64,000 bases of DNA from Durusdinium trenchii (taxonomy: Eukaryota > Sar > Dinophyceae > Suessiales > Symbiodiniaceae): positions 199,339 through 263,338 of the forward strand of contig CAXAMN010028983.1 in NCBI GenBank assembly GCA_963970005.1, in the 5' to 3' direction. Below the pieces are notes generated by a model, which saw only the letters and a program-made list of their open reading frames with translations, ran no database searches and was not told where the DNA came from. A program made the translations under genes and the position numbers. How positions within the stretch are numbered: the stretch's first letter is position 1; each line of letters starts with the position of its first letter. Below, piece after piece: positions 10,701 through 21,457 of this stretch.

Positions 10701-13700
10701 TGAGTTGAATAGGCTAATGCAAAGTACACGTGAGGCAATTGTATAGACATATGACATTGCAAGTGTCAAACTGCTACTGAGCTGCAAGGGCAGTCAGCTC
10801 TTGGTCAAAGTCCCTCATTGTTTGAACCCATGAAGCTGGAATTGCCAGGTGCCTATTCTGGTGCAAATAATTCCAGACCTCATACAGGCAGCCATCAATC
10901 CATGGGTCACCCAGGGGGACCTGTTCAAACAGCTCCTTGTCAGTCAGGGACGTGTCCACTTCACCCCGGTGCCGCATATGACCTGGAAAGGCCCCACGCA
11001 TTCTGAAGCATTCCAGAAGGCGCTTGGCAAATCCAGCTGGGTAGCTCCTGGCACGGGGCCCCCAAGCAACTCTAGAACCACTGGGAAATTAGCCAGTAGG
11101 CAAAGTTGCAATAAAGCACTGGGGCTTAGACGCTGAGAGTTTCAAATCAGATGTCCCAGTAAACTTGCGAACACCATCTTTGTTCACATAGCGACCTGAT
11201 CAGGATAATTTTACAAAAGAATTCTGTTGTACACATGTTCCTCTAACAGCTCAGGTTCTAGCGAGTAGTTTGTAGCTGCGTGTGTTTTTCTTTGTACTCT
11301 TTGGTCAACGGGCCAGTGTATAGCCCAGAAATCCATGAGCCATTGGAGTACACCACTGTAGGCTTGCTTGTCAAACCTCCAAGTAGAAGCATCCAAAACC
11401 GTGTCTCAAATACCTTAGCCAGAAACATTTCATGGGAACTGGAGTCAAAACCATTTTGTTCAAAGGCACCACCAAACACTTTCAAAGGGGGCTAAGTCCC
11501 AGATCATGTACCGGCCTCGAGGTCCATTTCCACTCCTACTCCAACACGATCCTATTCAACGTGTCCTGTCCTAATGATGGTCGGGAAAGAGCAGTTGCAA
11601 CCTTATGCAAATAAGGTACAAAGCACACCTGATTAGCGAAGTGCTCCCAACGAGGATGTTTCTTCAGCAGGGAGGCTCCCGGTTGCTCGAGTACAAAGTA
11701 GCAGTGTTTGGCCATGATCAACATGCAAAGCAACACAATCCTTATGCAAAAAAGAAGTTGCTCACAATAGTGGAAAGGAGCATACACACTCACTAATGCA
11801 CACTAGGAGTCCGAGATATGGTTTGATTTCCATCCTTCACAAATGCCAGATGGAGGGCCCCCCATATGTTTACATAGGATCTCATGGACGTGGATCTTGC
11901 CGGCAACCCCCACGATCCACACTCTGGCCCCATTAAAGAGACTGATTCAGGATATTGACAAAGGATGGTCCACACAACCAACCTGAGCTGACATGATGCT
12001 GACGTGACATACATGAGACCTGTATAATACATGTCCCATGTTCCAGCATATGTCAGCCTTGCAAACGCAACCCTGGAACGCAAAGCCTGGGGCCGACAGA
12101 AAATCCATTGTTTTTGATCCAGGGCAGTACATATTGTCAATGGTGGCACAGCTGTAGCCCTCCGCAGTCCTGAGTGGATAGTGATCAAAACCCGGCCCTT
12201 GAGAACAACAACATTCTCTCATGTCATGCAAAGTTGTTTCAAACAAGAAACCATTCTTTGCTGGCAGCCGCTTGGCCAGCAAACAAGTCCAAAAACTGAA
12301 AACGGGGCTGAACTGGAGGGAGGTTTGTGGACCACATCACCAGCAAGGTGATCCCAATAAAGACCTAAGTGGGGCCAGAAAACCAACACAGCCTGGGCCC
12401 CATGAAATGGATTGAGTGTCCCACCTTTGGTGCATTGAGCTGCCGCAAGTTGAGCACTATCGATTCACAATCCATTGCCAGTCCCAGGGAGGCAGCTAAG
12501 AGCAAACAAAACAGCTAAGGGTATCAGCGGAATTGTGCAAAAACATTCCCTTGCAAATTCCTGCCGTTCATGAGTGAGGCCACTCGATCCACGCCTTCTG
12601 CACTGAGCGCTCGAATGGCCCAAGTCTCAGAAATGGGCATGGTGACCTCCAAGAAGGGAGCACGTTCAGAAAAGAATTAAACATTGATCAATCAGCTGGT
12701 GTGTGCATGTGTTTCTCAATTGTATCGATCGTAATGTTTTTTGTAAACAAAGTGCCGTGCAACGATCAACAATTGATCTGTTTTTTTGAGACCCCTTTGC
12801 CTTCGCGTGCTTCATGGCCTACAGACACGAAGGCTACTGTGCACTCCATGCCTTTGGCATCCACGTGAAACCCCCACAAACCCATGGCTAGCATTTCAGA
12901 TAGCCAGTCACATCCACAAGGTCCCACCAGGAACCATGCACATAGATCTAGGTGGCCGCTGCATAGGCCTGAGCCCAATTCTGTATGTAACAAACTAAGG
13001 GGCCATGCATCCATGTGCACATATCAACCACCTTTGTCATGTGACCATGATCGAAACATATAATTAAGCTGGGCAACCGCTCGTCCAATCTTCTTCGCTT
13101 CATCCTCACTGTGCCCATTCTCCAGTGCCTCCTTCCTGGCTGCAACATAGGCCGAAGACTTTCGACTTCTCTCTGCATTCTTCTCTTTCTTCTTCTTCTC
13201 CTCCTCCTCAGTCATTTTGGCACGTTTGCCATTGGTTGCCTTTGTCTCAATCTTCTCATTCTGATCTTTCACTTTCTTTCCCTTTGGCTCCCGTTTGCAA
13301 GCCTGTGCTGAATCCTGCTTCAAGTCGCTGCCATGTTCATGGGTCTCATCACCCTGATTCTGATTCTTCTTTGCCCTTTTCCGCACAGGCTTTGGCTCCT
13401 CCTCCTCCTCCTCCTTCTTGACCATCGTCTTCCTTGCCTTCACTGCCTTTTCATCAGCCTCACCACCACGTTTCTTTCGAGCTTTCTCTCCATCATCCTG
13501 CTTCTTTGAATTGCTCTTGGGCTTGGTTGACTTCTGCTTGGGCTCCACAGAGGTCCTTCGGGGCTTGCGCTGCGCCGATCTTGGAGCCTTCTTTGCAGAT
13601 TTCTTTGGGCTACATTCTTCCTCTTCGATGTTCGCCTCTTCCTCATCCTCTGTATAGTGCTGAGTCTCACTGTCAGACTCATCATCCTTTTTCTTCCCAC

Positions 13701-16314
13701 GTCCTCCACCACGCCCATTCCCACGTCCTTTGCCACGCCCTTTTCCGCCTCCTCGTCCAGATCCTTTTGCTGAAGCTTTCTGGCTTTTCTTTTGATCTTG
13801 TGGGGTCACAGTCGGAAGACCATTCAGAATTGCTGGCTTGGGGTCTTCTGGCAAGACTTCTTCTTTCTTCTGCGTTGCCTTAACTGCTGTGCTGTCCTTC
13901 TTGGAGTCGAGAAGAGCCTTCAAAGCCTTCTGAGAGTCATTCTCACACTCTGCCAAAGCAGCCTCTGCTTCATCTTTGCTAAAGCCCATTCCCATGAACT
14001 CCCGCAGAACTGCTGGAGTCGCTGGAGTTGAAGGTCGAGAAGCACTAGGCTCAGCAATCTTTGGATTTGGCTCTGGCTGAGGTATCTTTGCCTCTTCTTT
14101 TGGTGGCTCCACTTTGGGAGCAGCTTCTTTTGCGTCAATGCCAGCATCAGCTGGGCTCACACCACCAAGCTGCAATGTCACCTCTCCACCTTTCATATCA
14201 GCGAACCGCTTTGGGGTACCAGGATCTGGTACCTGACTTTCTGCAAAGGCAGCCCCGCCATCCAGCACTCCATCATAGGGGACAGTGTCAAAGCCATCCA
14301 GGCCTTGGTGCAACGGTACTTATATTTGAGCACTAGCTAGAGCTGACTCAAGATGTGTGCCTGTGCAATTAAAGAAAACTGACATGGAGCCAAGCTACAA
14401 TTCGAAGGGGCTGCAGAGCTAGAAGCTGGAATGGTCGAGTTCAAGTGCGAAGCCAAATCAGACAAAGATTTGGCCTTCTGCTCTAGCTGTTCGTTCTGCA
14501 CCTCAAGCTGTTGTTGAATCAAAAGCTCCTCTAAGAGTTCCTGTTCAAGCTGTAGCCTCTCAAGTTCTTCCTCCATGACAGTAGTCTCAGGGACATGCTC
14601 CACCAAGAGCGGGAACTCCTGTTCTTGAGGGATCTCTGAAAATGAGATTGCAGTCGGTGAGATGCTGGCTCTGATTCGCTTTCCCCCCTGACAAACAAGT
14701 TGCCAGACTGCATCAGGCTCCTTCCGGCAAATCTTCCCAATCTCTTCCACCCAGCAAGTAGAGAAGGACACCACCATCTCTGAAGCAACAAAACTGGTCT
14801 CAAGTTTCTTCACTTCCTCACCCACACTCTTGCGGCAAGGGACACCTTTAATAGAGTCAAGGTTGCCAGACCGTAGCCCACATGAAGCACATTCCCACAA
14901 GTCATTGTTATGGGAGATGTTGTGGTGGTAGGCCTTCTCAGTACTTGGCAGCTCCAAGGAGTGTCCTTACAAGGATTGCCAAACATGAATGTCAATTTAA
15001 GTGATACTGAACAATATTCAGCATATTTGCAAACAAAGGGTCCCCTGGGGGAAGGATGTGGGGTTGCTGTCACCGATGATGGACCAGACGGAGCGCCAGC
15101 CTTGTCCTCAATTGAGGTGATATGGAGTTGACCGAGCTTGTCAGCAGCTTCATTCACAGCATCTTCACCTGTGGCTGGGTTTGCACAGGGAACTAGGAAA
15201 ACAGACATAGGACAATAGAAGGGGCATGAAGGGAGTGTTCTCGACAAATGGAGTGCCAACATCAAACCCTCATTCCAGGATGAAACGTGTTTGAAGTTTT
15301 GGGATCCAAGTCCCAAACAGCTTTCAATTCCATGTTGAGCCCCACACACACACCCAAGAAGATTTCTTGCCCGCCTGATGAAGGTTTGAGTGCTTCAGGT
15401 TCCACCTCTTCATCCTAGGCATTTCAATCCAAGAGGGATAAGTACCGGGCATGGGCATTGGGCATGGCTACTTACTTTGCACTTGTCAACATTGAACATC
15501 CAGCCAGGGTACTGTTTGTACATCACTGCTTTCTTCACCCTCCGCATCATCTTCAGAGTCTGAAGGCTCTCTCAAACCTCAACTGTTCCCATCAAAAAGG
15601 TTGCTGGGGGAGAGGGCGCACGCACACACACACAAACACACCGAAATCATAAGCCTTAAATGCTGTGTAGTCACGTGGGTCAGCTGGCAACGGGATACCA
15701 GCCTGCTGATAGATTTCACGCATGCCGGGTTCTCTGGGGTAGTGTCCACGCTTGGCAGCACGATTGAAGATCGTCACTAGCCGCTTGATCTTCCACGCTT
15801 CCAAACGGACTTTGCTACCTAGGCCAAATTCAACCAGGCAAGTCCTTTGTACATCAGCTCCCTAACCCCCTACCCCCCAAAAAAGACCAGCATTTATTGA
15901 TCAAGTTGAGGAACCAGAAACATGGGGCTTCCCACGTGGCCGGGCAAAGGTCAAGAACATCTCCACTTGTTCATGGATACCATCAATCGTGACACGTGTT
16001 CCAAGATGTTCCAAAAGGGGCCCAATCACATCAGAATTGGTCACCACATCTGCGCGCTCGATGTATTGCTTTGGTAGTGCAACCAGACTTCCCTGACTTC
16101 CCCGATTCATCAGCACATCAGATTTTGACCATTCCTCCACCACCGGCGAAGACAGAGGCATGGCGTACAAGAGGCACTTCCTTTTCAGGAAACCCTGATC
16201 CATAAGCTTGGTCCACCACCTAGAGTCCTACAGGCCAAATGCCTGCAGAATTACAGAGGTCAAGGTTTTGAAACGACTGTAAATGTCTTGCAGAGCACCT
16301 TCCCCAGACCGTGC
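4605..16314 (-). CDS. Large multi-exon gene of unknown function: methyltransferase-like core joined to transposase-like C-terminal half
   Basis: About 37 short exons, all minus strand, give an estimated 2,200 codons; the 5' end is not defined and may lie upstream of 16,314. Most neighbouring exons join in phase with no stop, which is why I treat it as one gene. Order of parts: exons with no recognised domain (15.1-16.3 kb), Cys-rich plus coiled coil (14.4-14.9 kb), UBA-like plus charged tail (13.0-14.3 kb), methyltransferase-like core (11.6-12.5 kb), a following conserved-looking block (10.8-11.4 kb), acidic linkers (9.3-10.2 kb), helical exons (7.3-9.3 kb), then a C-terminal half with HGDEGRG, PDPMHCFHLG and WSDEDF motifs, ending at a TGA at 4605-4607. 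I recall similar protein segments as highly repeated, unannotated proteins in Symbiodiniaceae; no function is known to me. It could be a mobile-element protein or a host gene derived from one. Confidence 0.65.
5152..5952 (-). CDS. Exons 33-35 of the large unnamed gene (PDPMHCFHLG motif)
   Basis: Three exons: 5618-5952, 5399-5495 and 5152-5295, joining in phase. The first reads EWWNMSPAGELRMWT, later IKPDPMHCFHLGFGGDLYAS and LDQAYERFDNWC. The second carries FPQGHGRAHDTKLMCQWLEW. The third is helical (DRTLLELMTWTTRNANRFF). The Pro-Asp-x-Met-His-x-x-His-Leu-Gly motif recalls the DxxH-containing blocks of large CACTA-type transposases, but this is resemblance only. Donors: GT after exon 33 (with GTCGA repeated at both intron ends) and GT after exon 34. 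Confidence 0.6.
6126..7038 (-). CDS. Exons 30-32 of the large unnamed gene (HGDEGRG motif)
   Basis: The long exon 6521-7038 reads VVDTNINKIARYRL, a very basic RTKHGRRKRSIREIV patch, RFLLGGHDIGGSAYMGMLEE, then TIPIALHGDEGRGLSRAPVL. Exon 6283-6369 encodes the acidic-helical DASIDGLHQALADDF, and 6126-6166 encodes GFTGTKGDWVWARK. The basic patch could contact nucleic acid; the His-Gly-Asp-Glu loop is the first of three acid clusters in this half. I recognise the block as a recurrent but uncharacterised dinoflagellate sequence, not as a named Pfam family. Confidence 0.6.
7259..8998 (-). CDS. Exons 22-29 of the large unnamed gene (helical, charged linkers)
   Basis: Exons near 8836-8998 (QMIDESFEWAAARGLVRRN), 8619-8749 (DPDGILLDTNLDPEEEFG), 8410-8526 (VGAGLPNSPEEPVTIHLASK), 8285-8331, 8080-8197 (IADQINGLVKILNTKYTALS), 7881-8020, 7676-7780 (a Ser/Lys-rich basic stretch ending KKKAKKVKK) and 7259-7433 (acidic, DIDEEADDHHVEPG). 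Several junctions are exact in phase, for example 8285 to 8197 (GA donor) and 7881 to 7780 (GA donor). No domain is recognised. The Lys-rich block could be a nuclear localisation or DNA-contact element. Confidence 0.5.
9102..10196 (-). CDS. Exons 18-21 of the large unnamed gene
   Basis: 10112-10196 reads ESRAKIAAIQAKLAAARGG, a short helix. About 9560-10021 is a long Pro/Glu-rich low-complexity exon (for example VIPDSLPDAPEPEVPDNQ). 9358-9437 reads LRRHCNPSKKKITASKESM, and 9102-9252 reads GEKLRQLLREHGSLKQLELQ followed by KEGQWVTRAYLADVEHYTK. Junctions 9560 to 9437 (GT) and 9358 to 9252 (GC) join in phase; the entry into the 10,021 exon is not resolved. The segment probably links two folded halves. 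Confidence 0.5.
10783..11413 (-). CDS. Exons 15-17 of the large unnamed gene (block following the methyltransferase-like core)
   Basis: Exons 11263-11413, 11132-11195 and 10783-11047 join in phase with GC, GT and GC donors. They read FWMLLLGGLTSKPTVVYSNG, then RRYVNKDGVRKFTGTSDLKL, then SYPAGFAKRLLECFRMRGAF and AIPASWVQTMRDFDQEL. This block follows the FVLEQP motif exactly as in the repeated Symbiodinium family I recall. Function unknown. It could complete a SAM-dependent methyltransferase-like fold or hold its substrate-recognition part. Confidence 0.55.
11629..12646 (-). CDS. Methyltransferase-like core of the large unnamed gene (exons 9-14)
   Basis: Exons: about 12551-12646, 12425-12495, 12252-12295, 12080-12169, 11812-11982, 11629-11740; nearly all join in phase (donors GT, GT, GT, GA, GT). 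The spliced order gives FLDLFAGQAAASKEW, then YSCATIDNMYCPG, MDFLSAPGFALVVW, SLMGPECGSWGLPARS, and KHCYFVLEQPGASLL. This mimics the order of cytosine-C5 DNA methyltransferase motifs I (DLFAG), II (acid after a beta strand), IV (PPCQ) and VI (ENV). The catalytic Pro-Cys is altered to Pro-Glu-Cys and ENV to EQP, so activity is uncertain. A Rossmann-type SAM-binding fold is an inference; a structure prediction would test it. Confidence 0.5.
13031..14303 (-). CDS. Long exon 8 of the large unnamed gene: UBA-like domain and charged tail
   Basis: An open reading frame of about 425 codons, entered by AG|G at 14304-14305. Residues about 105-140 of the exon (LREFMGMGFSKDEAEAALAE, then NDSQKALKALL) fit the UBA fold: the MGF turn and the alternating helix pattern are typical. 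UBA domains bind ubiquitin. Downstream are a Gly-Arg-Lys-rich run around 13,700-13,760 and long alternating Lys/Glu blocks, then KSSAYVAARKEALENGHSED and GRAVAQLNY near the 3' end. The composition is unlike the other exons of the gene. The 3' splice-out site is not resolved. Confidence 0.65.
14420..14933 (-). CDS. Exon 7 of the large unnamed gene: Cys-rich and coiled-coil segment
   Basis: Entered from exon 6 (15101-15168) in phase with AG|G. It begins AYHHNISHNNDLWECASCGL, with a later KGVPC and CRKEP, giving a WxCxxC...C pattern that could be a small zinc-binding finger. The 3' half (roughly 14,440-14,590) encodes a Glu/Gln/Leu-rich heptad-like stretch (LEQELLEELLIQQQLEVQNE) likely to form a coiled coil. 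The donor is GC at about 14,419, joining exon 8 in phase. Confidence 0.55.
15101..16314 (-). CDS. First recognised exons (1-6) of the large unnamed gene
   Basis: Exons 16243-16314 (ALQDIYSRFKTLTSVILQ), 15933-16194 (GFLKRKCLLYAMPLSSPVVE and IERADVVTNSDVIGPLLEHL), 15642-15818 (SKVRLEAWKIKRLVTIFN), 15513-15577 (REPSDSEDDAEGEESSDVQT), 15375-15414 and 15101-15168 (GEDAVNEAADKLGQLHI). Phases agree through the series. The exons are charged and mostly helical in appearance, with no domain I can name. I found no convincing start codon or transit or signal sequence upstream of 16,314, so the true 5' end is open. Confidence 0.5.
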
Positions 16315-19300
16315 CTAAAAGAAAATTCCTGACATGGCCATCATTCTGTACCTGCCCAGCCAAGCCAAGGCAAGCAGATCTTGGCCCGCACACACAAAAC
16401 ATGCACTGGCCCTCTTGGACTGCAGACTTCCCAGGGCGCACGTGGCCAGGCACCAATATCCCTGACCCATAAAGCCAAATGGCTGTTCAGATGGCTCAAA
16501 ACCATCTCAAAACATCTCAAAACCAAAAAGTGCTCGAATTAAGAAAAACTGCTCGAGACGTGGATTTGCGGCACCAATCAGAGTTTTGGTAGCGATTCAT
16601 GCATTTTGGTATCGAAAGGCTGGGGGGGCAGGAATTTACATAGCGTTAGAAGGCCCTGGTAAACATGTTTCTTTTGCTACATCCGGCAATGCCGCTGGCA
16701 CACTCCCCTGACCCCAAAGCGAGCTACCATGGCCTCCATCTGCGCTTTCCGGAACACCGCACCGTGCCTAATGGGAACCAGCAAGCTGCGGCGAGAAGCA
16801 TCGAAGGAACGTCGAGCGGTGTCCTGGTGATGGGAGTTTCGAGCCATTCAACAAACGTCAAAACCAAGCTCCACCGAGCCAAACGACTTCGGGGTTGAAG
16901 ATGACCATAGATGACCCCTTTAAGAATCGATTCAAGAGAGACCAGCGAGACCAAGCATGTGACTGTGCTACATTCCATAGATCAGCACACGGCCAACTCT
17001 CAGTGACGGCAAGATGGACAAATTGGAATGGACATGAATGGACCACCATTGAGCACCACTTTGACCACGATGTCAAAGCGAAACTGGCACGACATCTAGT
17101 ATAGAAAGAGACATAATATTAATAAATAAAATAAACTATATATTATATATATATGTAGATTGTCCTTAATGTTAGGTAATCTGTATCTTGTTAATTGGTC
17201 CGTGTAGCACACATGTTCCACCCAAGCTCTCAAAGATTTTCCTTTAGCTCCGGAGCTCTAGACTAGACACAAGACACTTGGTTGGGCAGCGTTTTTGTTG
17301 AGTCTCTACCTCAAAGCTGCCAAACCAAGCATGCCAGCTAGATGCCCAGCCAATGAGAACTAATGTAGTCTGGAATCCTGGAAGATCAAATTCCTCTCTG
17401 ATGATGATTATGTGATAATTCCTACTATGTTGCAATAATGAGAGGTATCATCCATGTAACTATTTTTTTGCATGAAAATACATACTAATGCATGACGTAT
17501 CATGACATAATATCTTCGTTACTTTGACAGCCTCATGTTGCAATGCGCTGCCGGCCGTCACTCATCTGCTGGCTGATCCTCCCAAGCGGCCACGTAGAAG
17601 CTCAAAGTCTTGCTCAAGCGTAGAAGCCAGAAAGACTCAAAAGCCCATCCCTGTACATCCCTGTTTGCATTCATAACAGTCGACATAGAATTGCCATTTC
17701 CTTTCGAACACCAGAACACCAGCAGAAACAGAAACAGGACTCAGGACACCGAAAACATAGGTATCTCTGAAAGGTTTTACAGAGATGTCCAAGTGACTCA
17801 CAGCAAAATGACAATGCGAGATGCACCTTGCAGGTATATGCAATGATACTTGCAATGATATATTAGATCATGACATAACTGGCGCAAATTGTGGGAAGTA
17901 CTCCCTCGCCTTTGGGAAGAGGCGCCCACGCGGGGTGCTCTCTCTAGTTGTCTCCCACAGAAATGCTCCGAGTATGTCAAGTCTGCTCCTGCTGCACCAA
18001 GGAAAATAATTAACGATCGAGCTTTGGCTATGTCCCACCTCAAAACATCCAGTGAACATAATTAAGGCATTAAGGTGACCAAATCAGAGTCCTTGTCTCG
18101 GCGGTGCCTGGGCTGCAGCATGTCCCAACACCACCAATTCAGGTGGTGTCAAACATGTTCAACCTCATCCAACATATGGCTGTCTGGGCACCAGGAGACC
18201 TTTGTTGACCCGGTTCCGGGTCGGCGACTCGGCGACTCGCCTCCGACCGATTCCGAGGCTCAACCAAGGACTGACGGCCTCCTGGCGCCTGGCAGCTTCC
18301 TACATGTTGAGGCTCCACATTAGACTGGGAACCTTGGAGCTCTCCAAAACGTCCAAAATCCATGCACTGAGACACCTGATTCTGACCGAGGAGCCGAAGG
18401 ACGGGTCCATGCATGTTTGAGGCGTCCGTATCAACTCGCACCGTTTGGGGAATAAATGCTTGAGGCCTCTCAACCAGTGGATGTTCATCTGGTTTGGTAT
18501 TGCAGAACCCTCTCAGGAACCACATCGGAAGGGAGTCGGCCCAAAGACTTCGCAAAGCCCTTGCCAGTTCGGAGGAATTGATCTATGGGAAACTTAAGGT
18601 GCTAGACTCAGTCTATCACTTCCTGTTGTGCCAAAAAGTCATGATTCAATCCTTCGTCAATAAACCTCGCTTTCAAGCCGCTGAAATGAACGTTTCATCG
18701 AAATTCCCTCTACAGTACCAATCCCACAGCTCCGCCCAGCTCAAGGAGCCAAATGTCTCTGGAGCTGTTCCAAGGCCAGGACTTCCTCTTGTCACGGACT
18801 TCGCCGTTGATCATTTCTTCAAACCAGGCCTCCGATTTTGGGTCGTGTGACTCTTTTTTCAGCAAGGTTTGCCCAGGTGGTGTCTTCAAACAAGAAACTC
18901 AGGTCATCAGTAGACTTCAGTCATCCACTCACTATCCTGTTTTTTTTTTGGAGGCATCGTGAGAAGGCCTCGTGCTGGGGTCTAGATGTTGCAGATCCAA
19001 ACAATCACCATGCCCTGAAGCTCAAGTCATCTACGGCTTCCACCAACAAGTCATGACCGTTGCTTCATGACCGTTGGCTCGAAAGTCCAAGCGAACAAAA
19101 CTCCAAGTGGCTGTGGCGAACCACCCGAAATGACTGATTTGGAACCCCCTCAGGTCCCCTCGTTCTTCGCTTCCGATGCTTCCTCATCGGAAGCATAGGG
19201 AACTTCGGAACCAGCCTCTCTCTATATATATATATATACTGATACATGCATGCATGTGAACAAAGACAACGTCCCTTATTTGTCCTCACTCTTGCAAACA

Positions 19301-19559
19301 GTTACCACATAGCTCCAATCCTGAAGGATGGTTCATGGTGCTTTTCCGAGCGAAAGCACAGTTGGACACATGGAGCGCAGTTGGACAGTCTTGGACGTCA
19401 AACATGGCGCGCATCGGGTCGCCGCCATGAAAAACGGGTAGCCGCAATAGTCAGAACTCACAGGTTTCGATATTTCTCCCCATTCCTGGACCTATGGGAT
19501 CAAGTTAAACCTATGAGTCTCCAGCAGTGGCTTCGCTCACATCTCAATCCACCCAGCGA
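16315..19559. other. Non-coding stretch, no gene supported
   Basis: No exon chain found. Contents seen: another copy of the GCTCGAG-containing dispersed element (about 16,530-16,575), an AT-rich run at 17,107-17,160 and a TA run near 19,225-19,238. The 5' end of the large unnamed gene may lie in its first kilobase. Confidence 0.4.
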
Positions 19560-20852
19560 ACTCCCGCAGCGAAACTCCCCGCGCGAACTCGCGCCGCTTG
19601 ATCACGGTTGCGATCCACCAGTCGGCGGACCACCCAGCCCTGCTCCTCAACGACTGCTCGTCTTTGGGGTGAGTGAGTGGGCTGGGGTTTCCCCCCGAAA
19701 ATCAAACCAATCACAATCCTTCAATCAAACACGGAGCCAAAACTAAGTTGAACAACATTTATACGGACTTATACAACATTGGATTGCTGGGAGTTGCTGG
19801 GGCTGATCGCTCGATTCTGAATGCACACCCATGAGGCCGACACACAAGAGTCGATGTTCAATTGAAGAGAGAGAGAGAGAGAGCGACAGAAAGAGAGAGA
19901 GAGAGCAATCAAACTCCATTACGAATGGTTTCAACCTGTCATTTCACTTTTAAACACCCAGGGCCCAGGGTGTAGGCCCTATGCCGCCTATGGTGATGCC
20001 AGCTGATGGCACAGAGTTGCAGTTGCCAGCTGAGGTCTCGAAAGGATGATACCCATTTCGAAGAGCTTTGAAGTGGATCAAGTCTAATTGTAAGTGCTGA
20101 GAGATGCTGAGAGTATCCTTTGTGATACGATCGAAATGCATCCTGTGTTTTTGGGTCTGTCGTTTCCCCTCTCACTACATAGACAAAACATCTCTTCTTC
20201 CAAACATGTTTTGGTGAGCTTACTCGCCTCTCCGTCCCAACTCCGCAAGAAAGCGGATCTTATATAGCTCAGTGGAATCTGTTCACACATCTCATGCCAT
20301 CATATGCCATCCCTCAACACCTCATCAACCATCCCTCTTCCCATCCTCCCCAGCTCTCACCCCAGCCCAGGCTTTCAAAACCAACCACCGTGTCGCACTG
20401 GGGCCCCGGCACCGCCAGCTGTATCTAGCTTCACTGGCATGACCATGTAACCACGGACCTTCTTGGAGTGGCCCACCTGAGTGACCATCTCACCATTCTC
20501 CAAGTACCTGCAACCGAGAAGGAGCACGCGGCTCTATCACCGTGATGGCAGTCCTCCATGCGTTGGGACCCGGTGGGTGGCGGTGGGGCTGTGTTGTCTC
20601 GTGAGTTAGCCCAAGTATCTATAGTGAATGGAACCCATGTGAGGTTCACGCGATCTGGGGATGGTTCGTATCAAATGTATCAAGTCCACATACATTCTGA
20701 TGAGAAGGTGTCCGGGGTGGCTTCTGAGAAAACATCATGTGGAGTTGAACAAAACTGCTTGTGATTTCCTGGATGTCCATCTTCAATCATCTTCAATCCC
20801 CTGCCTGATCAGCATGTCACTAGGCGGGACCTTGCCAGAGCCCGGAGCGTAC
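19560..20852 (-). CDS. Three phase-compatible exons of an unidentified gene
   Basis: Exon 20805-20852 reads YAPGSGKVPPSDMLI and ends AG|GC. It joins 20430-20507 (RYLENGEMVTQVGHSKKVR, then GYMVMPVK, ending AA|GC). That joins about 19560-19639 (GWSADWWIATVIKRREFARG). The phases 2 and 2 match at both junctions, acceptors are AG|G and donors GC, the same style as the identified genes, which is the main support. Family not recognised; a terminal stop was not located with confidence. Candidate upstream exons of the same gene lie at 22.8-25.9 kb. Confidence 0.5.
19865..19906. repeat. GA microsatellite
   Basis: Interrupted run of GA dinucleotides (AGAGAGAGAG... with GCGACAGAAA in the middle). It lies in non-coding sequence between exon-like segments of the unidentified gene. 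Confidence 0.85.
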
Positions 20853-21407
20853 CTCGCTCTGTGCGCCAGTGTAAAGCAAAGCAGAAGACAAACCATGCAT
20901 GTCTCAGACTCAGAAGTGCTGACTTTTGACCGCTCAGCAAGTCCTAGCAGTGTCTTCCGCTTCCTAAGACCTAAGATAGGCTGAATGGCGACTTTCATGC
21001 TGCAATTCCTTGCAAGGCACAATCAGTTGGGATCTTTTTCCACTGGCAAAAGACACTTGATCGTGTCGCCGTCTTCAAGCGCTGCCATGACTGGCATGCT
21101 GCGGTAGTCTGTTGATCAACCTTTAAGATGCATTTCCCGTTTGCTTTACTTCCGACTCCCACAATTGATTAGGAATTCACGCTGCACGCATCTTATAAAG
21201 ACTTCCAAGAAACAAAATCAAGCAACCCTTCTTTCGAACCTTCAGGCAGTGCCAGAAGTACCCAGCCAAACTTCTGCACCCCAGTTCTGACTTCCACACC
21301 TACCGAGCTCGTTGTGTTCCAAGCCAATCTCAGCTGCTCACGGCTCGCATTTTCTCACCAGCGGAAGATGATCCGCGTCCTGGCAACGGGATGTGACAAC
21401 AACCATC

Positions 21408-21457
21408 ACTGACTGACTGACTGACTGACTGACCGACTGACTGACTGACTGACTGAC
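21408..21457. repeat. CTGA tetranucleotide microsatellite
   Basis: About twelve CTGA units in a row with one CCGA variant in the middle. The flanks show no coding signal. Confidence 0.9.

Noticed and set aside
13434..13883. Plus-strand open frame of 149 codons
   Set aside because: It is the antisense of the Lys/Glu/Arg-rich exon of the unnamed gene; composition, not function, keeps it open.
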